Source: Rhizoclosmatium globosum (taxonomy: Eukaryota > Chytridiomycota > Chytridiomycetes > Chytridiales > Chytriomycetaceae). Taken from it: 64,000 nucleotides of DNA. Positions within the stretch are counted from its first letter, which is position 1. Every line of letters starts with the position of its first letter. The position numbers and the translations under genes were made by a program. The notes under the pieces are model-generated. The model was given only the letters and a program-made list of their open reading frames with translations, was not told the origin of the DNA and did no database searches. The DNA lies in assembly GCA_002104985.1 (NCBI GenBank), contig MCGO01000035.1, forward strand, positions 62,001 to 126,000, given 5' to 3'. Below, in pieces: positions 21,243 to 34,068 of the stretch.

Positions 21243-22714
21243 AATCGAAATTATTTCTTACTGATGCTATGTTGATGTTGGATGGTTAGCCCTGATGCTT
21301 CTGATGTGACATAATATCAACGAAGGCGGAATTGAAGTCTGACAGCGAGCCGCACACGCAGACCTTCATTCAATAACCATGGCTTCATATTCTTCGTACT
21401 GTGTTTTCACCTCCACTGAATCCGTGGACATTGTAATCACCGATGTAGCTCTTTTTTGGTTAAACGCTTGCTCCTTGTCCTCACTTTCCTCTTGACACGA
21501 GCCCAATACTTTTCGGGGGCTGGACAGTGCGACATGCCTCACCTATACTTTTTTAAGGTAAAGGAAAGAAGAGGAAGACCAAGAAATGAAAAATCAATCG
21601 GCTATTTGCCGCTTTGTCAACCCATTCCTCGGCTACTTGTCTGATTTGCAACCCTGCCGGTCATCCATGTAAGACGATATCACCGCTAAATTGATCGATA
21701 ATTTCAAGCACTTGGATTTGGAGGTTGTTTGTCAGAAGGAAAGCAAAGGAAGAGACCAACCATTTGGCTTCAAACAAACCTTGTCGAGTTTTGGACGTGT
21801 CAACTGTATCACGATTTTGACTTGTTTAATCGGTGCTCGTGGTTGGAATGGTCTGTTTCCAAATCCTACTTGGGTCTTCTTGGAGAAACCAATGTGTCTG
21901 TACGTAAGGGAGATGGATCTCAACTCCAAAAACAATTCATACGAACATCATACCACGGGCACGATCTGTGCTGCTGCAAATATTAGCCATTCGAGATGTT
22001 TGTCTTGAACCTTTTCTTGTTCTTGTTTCGAAGAACCAAAATAAATGTTTCTTGCTGACCTACTCGTATTTCCAGACTATTATATTTTTTGACTGCTATT
22101 AATGCTTGAATTGGATGTGTGATGCAATCCACGCGAAACCTGTGTTGATTCGTATTTTGAAAAGACGGCTGAATAGTTTTAGTGCTGCATAGTGTTATTT
22201 GTGGACGATGAAGAACCAGATTCTCCCCAACTTCGTTTTACACTTTGTGTATTCATTATTTTGGCTTTTATAAGTTGTCGACATGTTGATGTATTTTCGC
22301 TCCCAATGTTACAGTGAAATAACAATTGGAACAAGTGTTTCCCAACAATAACAACTCCGCTCTTCTTCGTCACTTCTTCCATTCAGCGGTCAGAAAAACT
22401 CGAAATATACAGGGGTTGATATTGTTGGTGCATCTGTTTTTATTAATTTCATCACAACTCAAACGCTAGTGAAACTTCGAGTCCTTTGAATCCTTCTTCG
22501 GTAGAAAGCTCGGATATATACAGATACTCGGATACACACAAATGTTTCTTCAGAGCATAAGCTTGCTGTGTTGCATATTTATTTAAATCTGTGCAACAGA
22601 GTATGTCAACAAAATGACTTGGCAAGGCTCAATGCCTGAAGTTATCATTATAGAATTCGACGTTAAATGACATACGAACATGATTGAACATCATTTACAC
22701 CTCATCTAAATGGT
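21243..22714. other. intergenic stretch upstream of WOPR copy 1
   Basis: Contains the block 21528-21657 conserved with the region upstream of copy 2. The frame at 21691-22008 shows no family features. The remainder up to the stop of copy 2 is AT-rich and shows nothing I recognise. Confidence 0.4.
21528..21657 (-). promoter_or_regulatory. conserved upstream block of WOPR copy 1
   Basis: Begins about 285 bp before the copy 1 ATG and matches 25178-25303, which lies about 275 bp before the copy 2 ATG. Shared pieces include ATGCCTCACC, a T run, AGAGGAAG-CCAAGAA and CCATTCCTCGGCT. The same relative position suggests a shared promoter or 5' UTR element, or simply a residue of the duplication. Confidence 0.5.
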
Positions 22715-24902
22715 TTATTGGTATCCATCATAGCTCCATTGATAATTAGAATATTGTGCCTGACGAAAGCCATGTTGCTGCAGTCTCAGAGCTTCGAAAG
22801 CGTAATTAAGTTGTTGCGGCTGTCTGTGTAATGGGTGTTGCTGTTGATGACTCTCTGGTTGATGTTGTTGTTCGTCATAACCATAACCATCCGCTCCATG
22901 TGCCTGCGAAATGCTTTGCGATTGATACACCGCTCCAGCATATTCATATCGCATATGTTGTTCTTTACCAAACTGCCAAATATAGGGATTCAGCGTCGCT
23001 TTGAATTCGTCATAAAGTAGTGATCCGGCCCTGTATGGATGATATCCAACAAAATCCCTTTCATAAAGATGCAACAAACTGTTAGAAGTTCTTCTGCCGG
23101 GATCTATGAATGCCGTGATGGGAGCGATTGTATCCTCCAACTTAACACCACCCTCCAGTTTAACCTTCTTGCTAGGGCTCTCCTTCACAATCTCTTGTCG
23201 CACAATCACCTCAAATGTAGGATACATTTGCTTCACAAGTTCGATTGCGTCGACCCTACTCAATTTGACTGCATCAATCAGGTTTTCGTCTTCAGAAGCT
23301 CGCAAAAGTCTCGCAGACAAACTCTCTCCACCCTCCCCCCGCTGCGCAGCCCGCATCATCGCCATCACGTCTCTAGAGTTGTAGTACGAAATCACACGGT
23401 GTTTCTCCCCATCCGATCCTTTCACCGTGATTGTTCGCTTTGTCAACCCGTTCTTGGCAATTCTCGTACCCTCTTTCAAAGTCTTGGATGTGAATGTGGG
23501 CTGCAGACCCGTTGTAGAGCCATATGGGGCTGAGTATGGTCGTGGGTTCGTATCATCGTCGTCATCAGGCTCATTGGTATTCTTTGTCTCAATTTGTCTT
23601 TGATTGGGTAAACAACTGCCCGACATCACTAATACAATACACACCTGTACAACAGAAAGTTCCCGTACGCTCGACTGGGCGACCATTTGATTCCATCCTG
23701 AGTAATAGATTTAGCCACGAAATTCTCATCAGAATCCAAACATCTCTCTCAAAATCCACGAAACCGCTTACCCGCCACCGCTTAACACTCAACCCCTTCT
23801 CTGGCATCACAATGACTGTCCCGCTTCTGACTTTTACGCTTGCCATATCATCTGAATTCCCTCTGAAGGCTGGAAGAACTCCCTTGAGTGTACCTTGAAC
23901 CACATAGACGGCATCGACAGGATCCTCAATGAAGCCATGGTACGTTTCAAATAATGATTTGCTTAGTTTAATCTCCGACTGTGCAGAGGGGACTGTCTTG
24001 ACAGAGTGTATAGGCTGTGCGGATGTTCCGCCAGGCTGAGTGATTGGATCCAAACCTATCACATCTGATGCGCAATGACTCTCTGAAACCAGAATTTGAC
24101 TCGAACTCCCTGCTGTATGAAAGAATAACGTCAGCTATATTGTTGCCTAGTTACAGGAACGGCCATGAGATGGGAGCCCTTAGACACCACTCAAATTCAA
24201 AATTGAATGAGCATTACCAATACCGTACCTTCTACATTTTGAGGGGATTGAGGTGCGAGGTACTCAAGTGACTGACGTTCATCCAATCCAATTGTGATCG
24301 TTTCGTTATTCCAAAGCCCGGCTAAAAGATACAGCAATGAGTGTATGAATGCATATATTGAAGTGGAATTCAAGAGGCGAATGATTCTCCTTGCACGTTT
24401 ATGTTATACAGTCCAATATTCAGATTCAAAGCCTGCAACTCCATCGATCTATTTCATTACCTGATGTAATTAATGTACGTCCCGTTAAAAATTCATGCTT
24501 TTGTTCAAGTTTTATGGGGATCCAAGCATTGACAGTCTCAATTCGCGGTTTATCTTGTGAAGACGCTTCTAGTTGTGCACTATGAGCAGTTAATCCAGCG
24601 TTTATGATTTCGCGAATTGATGGTATGGTCCGTTGTTGTGCTGCGGCTTCAATTTGAGACCATATTGTGGGATGTTTCAGCGCCAAACCTAGTTGTGTTC
24701 TCGTTGGCGTTACATCTTCGTCCTGAGCCCCCGATACTCGAGTTTCATTATAATCCACAATTCTTTGAGAATGATTGATGTTGAGCTGAAGAGAAGAAGT
24801 AGACTGAAGTTTGGTGTCGTCGAAGACGTCAGCATCTGAGTCAGATTTAAGTAACCCAGGACCAAATGAGGCCTCAGAGAGCGTTAGATCAGCCATATTC
24901 AT
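22715..24902 (-). CDS. WOPR-domain transcriptional regulator, copy 2
   Basis: Exons 24902-24461, 24321-24229, 24109-23772, 23697-23645 and 23597-22715 total 1809 nt (602 aa) with no break. WOPR part one runs from FETYHGFIEDPVDA through VRSGTVIVMPEKGLSVKRWR to DGIKWSPSRAYGNFLLYR; part two is LTKRTITVKGSDGEKHRVISYY. The N-terminal 150 residues are acidic and Ser/Thr-rich, with IPSIREIINAGL conserved among copies. The C-terminal 200 residues share a KESPSKKVKLEGGVKLEDTIA segment with copy 1, a possible nuclear signal, and end in a Gln/His-rich tail. Exon 3 has a CAGCAG (NAGNAG) acceptor at 24110-24115 that could add or drop one residue. Confidence 0.92.
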
Positions 24903-25733
24903 TGCGCTTTAATGCTCAGGGTGCCTAAGTTGGGTTTAGATGGTTTGTCCAAAGGGCTTCCATGGGCTATCACGACGGCTGCGAAGAGGGAATTGAAGCA
25001 TGCTGCAACTTCTCTGCCTTTGCTGAACAGCCAGCTCTAATCATGGTGCTGTTTATCAAGCTCTATTGGCGTATCATCGCCGGCAGAACTCTTTAGTTCG
25101 TTCCTCTCGTTTGGTTCGAGATGGACAACGTTTGCGGTATTCCACTTGATTCACCCCGTCGCGAGTGATAAGAATGTGCGGTATGCCTCACCTTAACTTT
25201 TTTTGAGTTAATTAAATAAGAGGAAGGCCAAGAACCGAAAATCGAAGTGTCTGCTGGTTGCTTATGCCACCATTCCTCGGCTCCTGTCTGTTTTATCCTG
25301 CAGGATAATCACGCAGTTAAGGCTTTTTTGCAGTTGTTTTCCTCTAATATATTTTGTGGGATGAAGACAGTGATCAATCAAGGAGAGGGGGCGACAACCT
25401 TTCGCCGGATCTGAAGCCTCAGAACTATCTGTGATATTATCTCAGCATAATGCAGCTGAAGTTGTGGCTGGAAATGGTTAATTGGCTTAGGTCGGGACAC
25501 CTGTTTGTACGTAAGGGAGATGGAACGAAGTAATTCACTCAAAACCATGGCGATTCAATTCAGAACACGAAAATTAGTGAATCAAATCATATGAAATTGG
25601 TGCTGACTCTTTTCCTACTTTCCGTCCATCAGAAAATCAATAATAAATGGTACTATACATATTCAGTTTTATTCATTCATCTATTGAAATCACAACAGTG
25701 GTCTAAAACAGGTCGCTGTAAATCAGAACTCGT
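24903..25733. other. intergenic stretch upstream of WOPR copy 2
   Basis: Holds the conserved block 25178-25303 and a TGTACGTAAGGGAGATGG string near 25515 that is also present near 21900. No other gene seen. Confidence 0.4.
25178..25303 (-). promoter_or_regulatory. conserved upstream block of WOPR copy 2
   Basis: Counterpart of 21528-21657 at the same distance from the start codon. I do not see it upstream of copies 3 and 4. Confidence 0.5.
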
Positions 25734-27729
25734 TCAGCCACTCCCATGTTCTTCGAGAGCTGTCTCCAATTTTAAACGCGGCTCAGAAACGTATTCTCTC
25801 CTCCTCCTTCTTTTATGATTTTGAGAGTTGTTAAGTTCTGCCTGTTGATGCGGTGACAAATTTGTGGTGAGGAGAAACTCTTCTGGTTTCCAAAGCGGAT
25901 ACGACTGCCGAACTAAGGCAACAGCATCAATTCCACTCCTTTTCATCATTTCTTTCAGCCTGACGTCGTCGGAAGCTCTAATGAATCCCGACGCTATGTC
26001 GAAATTAACGTGATGTTGCTGCATCTGCCTCATCATATCCATCACGTCTCGAGAGTTGTAGTATGATACAACACGATACTTCTCCCCATCGGATCCTTTC
26101 ACGGTAATTGTTCGTTTCGTGAGGCCATTCTCCGTGAGCTGAGTGCCTTCCTTTAAAGTCTTCGAAGTGAATGTCGGCTGAAGACCCGTTGTAGATCCAT
26201 AAGGTGTAGAGTAAGGAGACAAATCTCGGTCGTCTTCCTTTGTGGACACGTCAGAATTCTTGGATTCGATTTGTCTGTATTTTGATGATGCGAAGCGAAA
26301 GATATTAACCCAAACGTAACTCATGCACCAAAACCATCCACACAAACCTGTAAAGTAAGAAATTTCCATATGCTCGAGAAGGCGACCACTTGAGACCATC
26401 CTGCACAATACCAAATTTCAGTTTGAGCCACGAAATCTCAACCGAAACCCCAAATCTCTGTTCTAAACACCCACCCTCCATCGCCTGACAGTTAATCCAG
26501 TCTCTGGCATCACAATGACTGTCCCACTCCTGACCTTGATGCATGCCATATCGTCTGAATTCCCTCGGAACGCTGGGAGGACACCCTCCAGTGTTCCTTG
26601 AACCACGTATACTGCATCCAGGGGATCCTCAATGAAACCATGGTACGTTTCGAATAACGCTGTCTTCAACAAGTCGTATGGCGTGTATGTATCGACACGT
26701 ATGGGGCTCCTTTGCCTTGTTGTAAAAAGTCCGTCTTCATCAGTGACTGTCCTTGGACCATTTGACGACGATATTCGCATCAAAGTTCCACCTTATTTGG
26801 ATAAATCTTTAGGTTAGCTGAATATAACTGTGTTTGGATGCGCTGGGACCTTAGACACATTCTCGGGTATATGCACTCAACAAATTAACATCAAGGCTCA
26901 CCTTCAAAATCTGTACATGAAGCAGAACGTCTACGTTTATAGAAGCTTGAATTTGAACTGGATGGATTTCCAATTACTTGACCTTGATGTCGTCCAATAT
27001 TTATTGTTGCTCCTTCGACTGAGCGAAGTTGATTCACTGCATAAGAATCAAGAATGCGGAATATTTAGTTCATTTATCATATTATCCTAGCCGCTGTAAT
27101 CGCAATCATTTCATGCGTTTCAAGGTTCTCGAGTCCAAGCCACTATATCCGCACAAGGAGAATTCATTATCATTCATCCGAACAGCCTTCTATTTGATAT
27201 AACGCAGCTTGCTGGAGCTCGCTCGAATACGTGGAAACCAAAACATCTTGACCAGTGAACACGCAAGAAAATCATACTTTACCTGGGTGCAAGCCGTCAT
27301 GATCTCGAGCATCAAAATATTTTAGCTCAAATGTATCCTTGACGATAATTCCGTCGCAAGTTTGACATGTGTGGTTCATAAATATTGGCTCAGACTGGTT
27401 CTGAATTTGCAGATATTGAGAAGATTCCCGTCGTTGGTAGACAAGACAATTGTTGATGATTGAGTGGACTGACGGTAGAAGTGTTCCTATTCGTCAGTAA
27501 TAAGTGATTGACTTGAAGTGGGGCTTTACAAACCGTCGTCAACACCTTCTTGGCGTGCTCTGACAAGGGTTCCTTCCTGCGACGAAAATAAGATGGAGGT
27601 ATGATGACGGCTATCGTGAAGCTTGGAACAAAGGCCTTCAACTTTAGTAAGGATAGATGTAATAGCATCAGTGCCGTCAGATTCAGAGTCTGATTCAAAG
27701 TTTGGCAAGATAAGGTCGGCAATATTCAT
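25734..27729 (-). CDS. WOPR-domain transcriptional regulator, copy 3
   Basis: Exons 27729-27535, 27487-27283, 27036-26902, 26791-26475, 26400-26348 and 26274-25734 total 1446 nt (481 aa), no break. WOPR part one: ETYHGFIEDPLDAVYVVQG, VRSGTVIVMPETGLTVRRWR, DGLKWSPSRAYGNFLLYR. Part two: LTKRTITVKGSDGEKYRVVSYY. The start MNIADLILPNFESDSESD is nearly that of copy 4. It has one intron (27488-27534) that copies 1 and 2 lack, and a shorter C-terminus ending in a basic KRRRR patch instead of the Gln/His tail. Copies 3 and 4 form a subgroup (PLDAVYVVQGTLEG, TGLTVRRWR). Confidence 0.92.
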
Positions 27730-28385
27730 TGGAAACGAAAGTATAATCTACTTTGCAAAGTTTAAAGTTGATTGTTAGGGCTTTTGTTCCAGTATCAGAG
27801 TTCTTTGTTCGAGGGTCACTGATTTGCTTCATCAGCCAGAAGTCTCGCTCTTAACTATACATTGCGAAATAAGCTCAATTGGTGTACAATGAGTTCAATC
27901 CTGCTGACGCTCTCATTCCATCCCAGCCAATGACTTTACCTATCGATCTCTACACATTGCATCTGTGGGAGCTTCATGTTACTCCCATATCCCTCACGGG
28001 CTAAAGCAGTCCACAAGATAGAATAACTCTGGCTCAGCATCTCAGTTGACTGTCAAGTTCGTCGACTGACACCGTCCCAGTGACTACAGTTCAAGTTTTA
28101 AAGCTCCGGATACTTCCAAGCTTGAATAATTTACAAATGCCGAGAGGGTGTCGTTGAAGTGGGAATAAGATGGGAAAGGGATCTTACGTACCGGTAAACT
28201 CTGTCGTTGTGTTTGCCCAATTCAAAACTTTTTCGCAAAGAGTAAGCAAAGTATTCTCTCTTGAAAGCCATTCACCTTAATTAGTACTTTTGAATGAACT
28301 CAAATATGCAGCTCATCGTTTCCCACCTTGTTGAGTGTATAATAAATACCGTTCAAGGGAAACGAATTCATAGTGGAATATGATA
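27730..28385. other. intergenic stretch between WOPR copies 3 and 4
   Basis: About 650 bp with no recognisable gene. The conserved block seen upstream of copies 1 and 2 is absent. Confidence 0.4.
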
Positions 28386-30382
28386 TTATTCTTTTTGATT
28401 AGGAACCTCAACTTTCAATACAGACTCAAAAGTAAGCTCCTCCTGTCGGTGTTTGGGGTTTTGAAACTCATCTACTTCCGACTGTATACTTTGTCGACGC
28501 GGGGATGTGTTTGTACCCAGGGGAAACTCCTCCGGTTTCCAAAGTGGGTACGATTGCCGAACCAAGGCAACAGCATCAGTTCCACTCTTTTTCATCATTT
28601 CTTTCAGCCTGTAGTCGTCGGAAGCTCGAATAAATCCCGACACTATGTCGAAATTAACGTGATGTTGTTGTATCTGCCTCCTCATAACCATCACGTCTCG
28701 AGAGTTGTAGTATGATACAACACGATACTTCTCCCCATCAGATCCTTTCACTGTAATCGTTCGTTTCGTGAGGCCATTCTCCGTGAGCTGAGTGCCTTCC
28801 TTCAAAGTCTTGGAGGTGAATGTCGGCTGAAGACCCGTTGTAGATCCATAAGGAGTAGAGTATGGAGACAAATCTTGGTCTTCTTCCTTTGTGGACACGT
28901 CAGAATTCTTGGATTCGATTTGTCTGTATTTTGATGATGGGAAGAGGAAGATATTAACCCAAACGTAACTCATGCACCAAAACCATCCACACAAACCTGT
29001 AAAGTAAGAAATTTCCATATGCTCGAGAAGGCGACCACTTGAGACCATCCTGCACAATACCAAATTTCAGTTTGAGCCACGAAATCTCAACCGAAACCCC
29101 AAATCTCTGTTCTAAACACCCACCCTCCATCGCCTGACAGTTAATCCAGTCTCTGGCATCACAATGACTGTCCCACTTCTGACCTTGATGCATGCCATAT
29201 CGTCTGAATTCCCTCGGAACGCCGGGAGGACACCCTCCAGTGTTCCTTGAACCACGTACACTGCATCCAGGGGATCCTCAATGAAACCATGATACGTTTC
29301 GAATAACACTGTCTTTAACAAATCGTATGGCGTATATGTAGCGACACGTATGGGGCTCCTTTGTCTTGTGGCACTTTGTAGTCCGTCATCCACAACGTTG
29401 GTCCCTGACCAGTTCGCCGGTGCAATCCGCATCAAACCTCCACCTTATTCAGATTTATTGTTAGTTTAGCTATATTCTATCACGTTTTGATGCGTTGTCG
29501 CCTTAGACACAATTCTTTGACATCGCTAGCAACAAATTGGGATTGATGTCTTACTTTGAATGCCTGTGAGTGAACGTGAATGTTTTTGACTGACGATTTT
29601 TGACTCTGAACTGGATGTATTAGTCATTGAAACTCGAGCTTGATGCGTTATATGATTAATGTCGGCTCCTTCGAACTGATGATATTGATTGACTATATGA
29701 AAGTAAAAGAAGGTATGTTTAGCTTATTGTATATAATAACTGAGTCGTTGAACAGTATTCTAAGGTATTGAATAACGATGAATTTCAAGAGTCCACAAGC
29801 CCCTATAATCACACACAAGAATGCACAAGGCGCACGTATTATGGCTGATTCTATTTCCCACGAGATTTGAGCAAGCAACGAAACGAAACTTCACCTGGGT
29901 ATAAGCTGAAAGCATCACAAGCCATAGAATGGTTGGAATCAAATGTATTCCTGATTATTGTTCGATCATAAGGTTGAAATCGTAGTGGTTGACTCGTTGA
30001 GCGAATGGTTTCAGAGTTCTGACAGCGAGCAAAGTCGACGGACGCCGGTTGTTGATAGGCTAAAGCACCGTTGAGCAATGATCGAATGGATGGAATAGAG
30101 GGTGCTGAGCGTCAACGCAGTAAAATTGATAGTCAGCAGGAGAATGGATATGGGGCTTTCAGCTTTCAACAAACCATCCATGTTATTCACGCCTCTTTGC
30201 GCTTCAACTACTTGAATACTAGTTGGCGCTGTGCTGAGCCTGTTTCCGTCTTTGTGATGACTAGTCTGACCGTCAATGGATTTTGGACCTTGACTATCAT
30301 CTGAGTCTGTTGGAAGGCCAGGCTGAAGTGTATCCGCGCAATCAGATTCGGGAATAGAAGAGATAAGATCGGCTATATTCAT
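28386..30382 (-). CDS. WOPR-domain transcriptional regulator, copy 4
   Basis: Exons 30382-30175, 30104-29895, 29692-29555, 29443-29124, 29049-28997 and 28923-28386 total 1467 nt (488 aa). Exon borders match copy 3, and the 53-nt exon carrying DGLKWSPSRAYGNFLLYR is kept at exactly that length in all four copies. The WOPR domain is intact, with second part LTKRTITVKGSDGEKYRVVSYY. N-terminus MNIADLISSIPESD is acidic; IPSIRSLLNGAL corresponds to IPSIREIINAGL of copy 2. It differs from copy 3 mainly in the linker before the domain and in the last 50 residues. Predicted nuclear DNA-binding switch; targets unknown. Confidence 0.92.
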
Positions 30383-31184
30383 TGGATGGATAGGTATACC
30401 CCGCCTACAATAAATTGAGAGTTAATGTCAACGTTTTGTTCCAACCCCAGAGTTCTTTGTTCTTGTCGCTCTCGTTGCACAGCCAATCACAGGCCACATT
30501 TCATGAAGAGAAACCTCGCTCACCGTGTATGTAACACGTTTCTCATACAAAAGTTGTTGACTACAGACATAGTTCCCTCCTTACGCAACCTCCGATCTCC
30601 ACTCTGCTTTTCTGAATGTGTCGGTCCGCCAGATATCGACATATATAATTTTCCAACTCTGCATACGATTTCTTATGACTAAGATTATCCAGTCAACTAG
30701 TTTCACTGTGCTGCATATTCTTCCTATTTGTATTTTTTTCCGAACCTCCTCCAACCGCTTGAAACTCCTCCTCTAACTGCTTGAATCCCTGCTTTTCGAG
30801 CGACTTTATCAATGCCGGCTAGTCCCAGTTGAAGTCGGTATAAGATGGGAATGGGATGTTCCGTACCTTCAATTCGTTTTTGTGGTTTGCCTCTCAACAA
30901 TCTAATTTTTTGTTGCCTTGTCTGAAAGGGGCTGGATCGAATTCAACATATTACAACAAGAATAACTTAAAAGCTACTGACACCGAGTCCATATCGCACG
31001 TTAGACATTGCAGAGAAAAGCTACAACATAAACATCATTTTTGCTTTATATTCCAAAGTCAACACAAAAAGAAAACACAAAATGCCATAAATCCAACTTA
31101 AAAGACAAAGATAGTGAGAGAGATAGATACACTCCTCCCAGTAAGCCTTCCTTACCAACTTCTTCAAAGCACATACATCCACCC
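30383..31184. other. intergenic stretch between the WOPR array and VPS1
   Basis: About 800 bp, AT-rich, holding the presumed promoter of WOPR copy 4 and the VPS1 3' flank. No gene features recognised. Confidence 0.4.
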
Positions 31185-33805
31185 TTACACACTAGCAATA
31201 ATCTCATCCGCCTTTTGGAACGCCTCAATCATAGCCTTACACTCCTTCCTTCTCGCAACAGTCGCATCACTCTCCTTCAACGCGTCATCAAACACCTCCT
31301 TCTTGTAAAGCTCAGCCAACAGTTCTCGCTGCAAGTCTTCCTTGGTTCGAGTGACAAGGTTCAACATAATGGCCTTGGGGACCAAGTCTGCCACTGTGCG
31401 CTTTACGATGGCGTAGTAGGAGAGGAGGAGGAGCTTGATCACTTCCATTTCCATGTATTCGCGTTCAGATGGGTTTCCAGAGGCTTTCAGGACCGCTGGT
31501 GGCTGTTTTTGCATTTCCAAATGAGTCATTTCTCCTTTGCCAGAATAAGATGAAAAGAAACGTTAAACGACTCACGTTCTCAAGAACTCCAGGCTTCTTC
31601 TTCTTGGCGAAGAAACTCGAAAAGAAGCTCGAGTCTTGCTGTCCTTGGTTCAAGAGGTCCAGCTGAGGGTCGCGTGGGGTGGTTGAGGAGCCGTGCTTCC
31701 ACGGTTCGCACTCGCTGGGTTCTTGGGGTCGTTCAAGCTCGCAGTCACAGCTCCCACGATTCCAGCCTTTTGAGCAGCAATTCGCTCAGAAACAATTGTC
31801 ATGGCCTAACATAGTGAACGGTAAGTCACCTCACCCCTCATTATCGAATAAATTCAAGGAAACAGTTACCTTGTGTCCAGGAATGAAATCAGGGTGTCCG
31901 GTATTCACATACGTAGCCTCACTCGCAATCAAGTCGCTAACAAGCTTATTCGTAGGCGCCATGCTCTTCTTAAAGAACCCAATAACCACATTGTACAAAC
32001 GCTCCCTCAACTCTGGGAACCGCTTATACACAGGTTTCTGCAGCAATCGGTTCAAGATACGGACAAGCTCATCGTATACCATGGAGACACACTTGAGTCC
32101 TGGGTCTTCGAGACGCTTGATTTGCTGTTTGATGAGGACTTCGAAGGCGGCTGTACCGACGAAGAGAGATGGCGCGGATCCAGAGGAGTTGTAGAGAATT
32201 GTACGGATTTCAACGTCTTTGATTTGGTCAAAGGGGTCCATGGTTCTGATGGCGCCGACAAAGATTTCGTGGAAAACGAATGAGATACGGGCTCCTCCTG
32301 AGAGTTCGTCGGATGTAATATCGTTGGATGTTCCTTCGAGGACACTGCGGTATTCGTTCGTGAATTCGGTAATAACGTTGAGGATAACGTTGGACTGTAG
32401 TTTGGTGAGTTAATGCCTCAGATCACCTCAATGAGACACACTCACTCGAAGGTCCTCCTCAACTCCCATAGGGTCTCCAAGCTGAGCAAGTTCCGTCTGG
32501 TATTTTGAGAGACCAGCTCCAATCTTGGCCTTAATTTCAGGGAGGGTGTTTTTGATGTGGTGCATCAAAATCTAATCGAATAAGGGTAAGTCATACGATT
32601 CCCAAGCAGAGCCTTTCGCTTCATACCATGTTTAGCTTTCGTGCCAAGAAAGGAGTACCACAGAACTGAGCCTTGCTACGGTAAGCTGCGTGGTTCTCAA
32701 AGTACTGTCTCTCAGAGTCCAAAGCAAGCGAAATCTTTTTGTTGTTGTCGATATCTCTTTGACCACGGTTCACGACTGGAACGAAACCTGGAAAGAAAAC
32801 ATTTGAGTGACCTTGCCAGTCTCCAATCAGACATATTACCCAATCTCAATGGAATAACTCTGTTGGCCAAGATATCCACAACATCCGTTCCAGGATCCAT
32901 CAAATCAATCTTGGTCAAGACACCAATGGTTCTAACACCCTCTGGGTCAACTTCTCTTGCCAACTTCAATCCATCCGAGTTTGCCAAATCCGTGTTGGCA
33001 GCGGTAACCGACAAGATGATACAGTTTGGCTTTGTAATAAACTTCATGATCATATCTTTGATGAGACGTTCAATGTCCTTTGGCTGGTCTCCGACAGCAA
33101 CCTTTGTGAGACCAGGCAAATCAATCAAGGTGAGAGTAAGGACATTTGGCGAGTAGATACGCAAGTTGATTGGCTGAGGAGAAACTCCAGCGTTCTTTCC
33201 GACCTTGAATATTTCAATAACATTAGCGACCCTTGTTAACCGACACCGCCTCCTTCAAAACAACAAACCAAAGTACCTTATTCTCTGTCTCCCGATTGAT
33301 TTCATCTCTAATTTCATTAAAGTCTGCAAACTTCTTTCCTGGAATGTGCAGGAACTCTCCCCACTCTTCGAGTTCACCGGAGCTTGTCTTTGCAGCGGCG
33401 GCAGTGTTTCCAGTCTCAGCCCCGGCAACACCGCCGACCTCGCCCTTTGAATTCGGACGGTTGATTAGTTGGAGGACCAGTGGACGACGGGTGACGATGC
33501 CGGATCCTGGATGGTTTCAAGTAAAACGAGTGTGGTGATGTGAGTGTTGTAGTTGGTTGACCGTTGATGCAAAGTATTTACCGCGTGGAAGAAAGTCGCG
33601 TCCAACAATGTTTTCGAGGACAGACGACTTTCCGCTGCTTTGCGATCCAACCACGGCGATCTGTGTTTGGGTTTGGGTGAGACACTCTTTTATTAACCCA
33701 CCAATGAAGAGAACAGACCTGCGGGAGATCAATTGGATTGGCAACATTGACTGTGTTGAAGGCATCCTGGAGCTTGTTGATTGTTGTGATGAGTGTTTGG
33801 TCCAT
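31185..33805 (-). CDS. VPS1: dynamin-related GTPase VPS1
   Basis: Ten exons: 33805-33719, 33660-33582, 33506-33277, 33203-32840, 32787-32627, 32571-32446, 32394-31870, 31805-31758, 31662-31576, 31502-31185 (2025 nt, 674 aa). N-terminus [16 protein letters not shown] and IDLPQ lead into the GTPase: [12 protein letters not shown] (P-loop), [12 protein letters not shown] (switch I), DLPGLTKV (switch II) and TKIDLMD (base recognition). The middle domain includes [15 protein letters not shown]. The C-terminal GED has [27 protein letters not shown]. No PH domain, as usual for fungal Vps1. It drives membrane fission at the Golgi/endosome and peroxisomes. The 95-nt intron 31663-31757 in the variable linker is inferred because it alone keeps the frame. 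Confidence 0.95.
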
Positions 33806-34068
33806 TGGCGAATTAGGTGGTTGGTGGTGGTTGGTTGGTGGTGGTGGTTGGACGTTTTTCTTGCCCCTTCGAGAACTCTCTCCTTCCTAACATACACGTG
33901 GAACCCCACGATTACCTGCCTTGTACTCTCTCAAATTCAAAAGAATGCTACTTATTTATACCAGCATGTCATCTCAAAAAAGGGCACCCCAACAACAAAA
34001 TAAAATACACTAAAGCAGAGCACAAAACGTCCCTATCTCCTTACACTGCACTCATTCATCCAGAAGAT

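Noticed and set aside
21691..22008. 105-codon plus-strand frame upstream of WOPR copy 1
   Set aside because: No family features, no counterpart frame upstream of copy 2, and no splice or promoter support.
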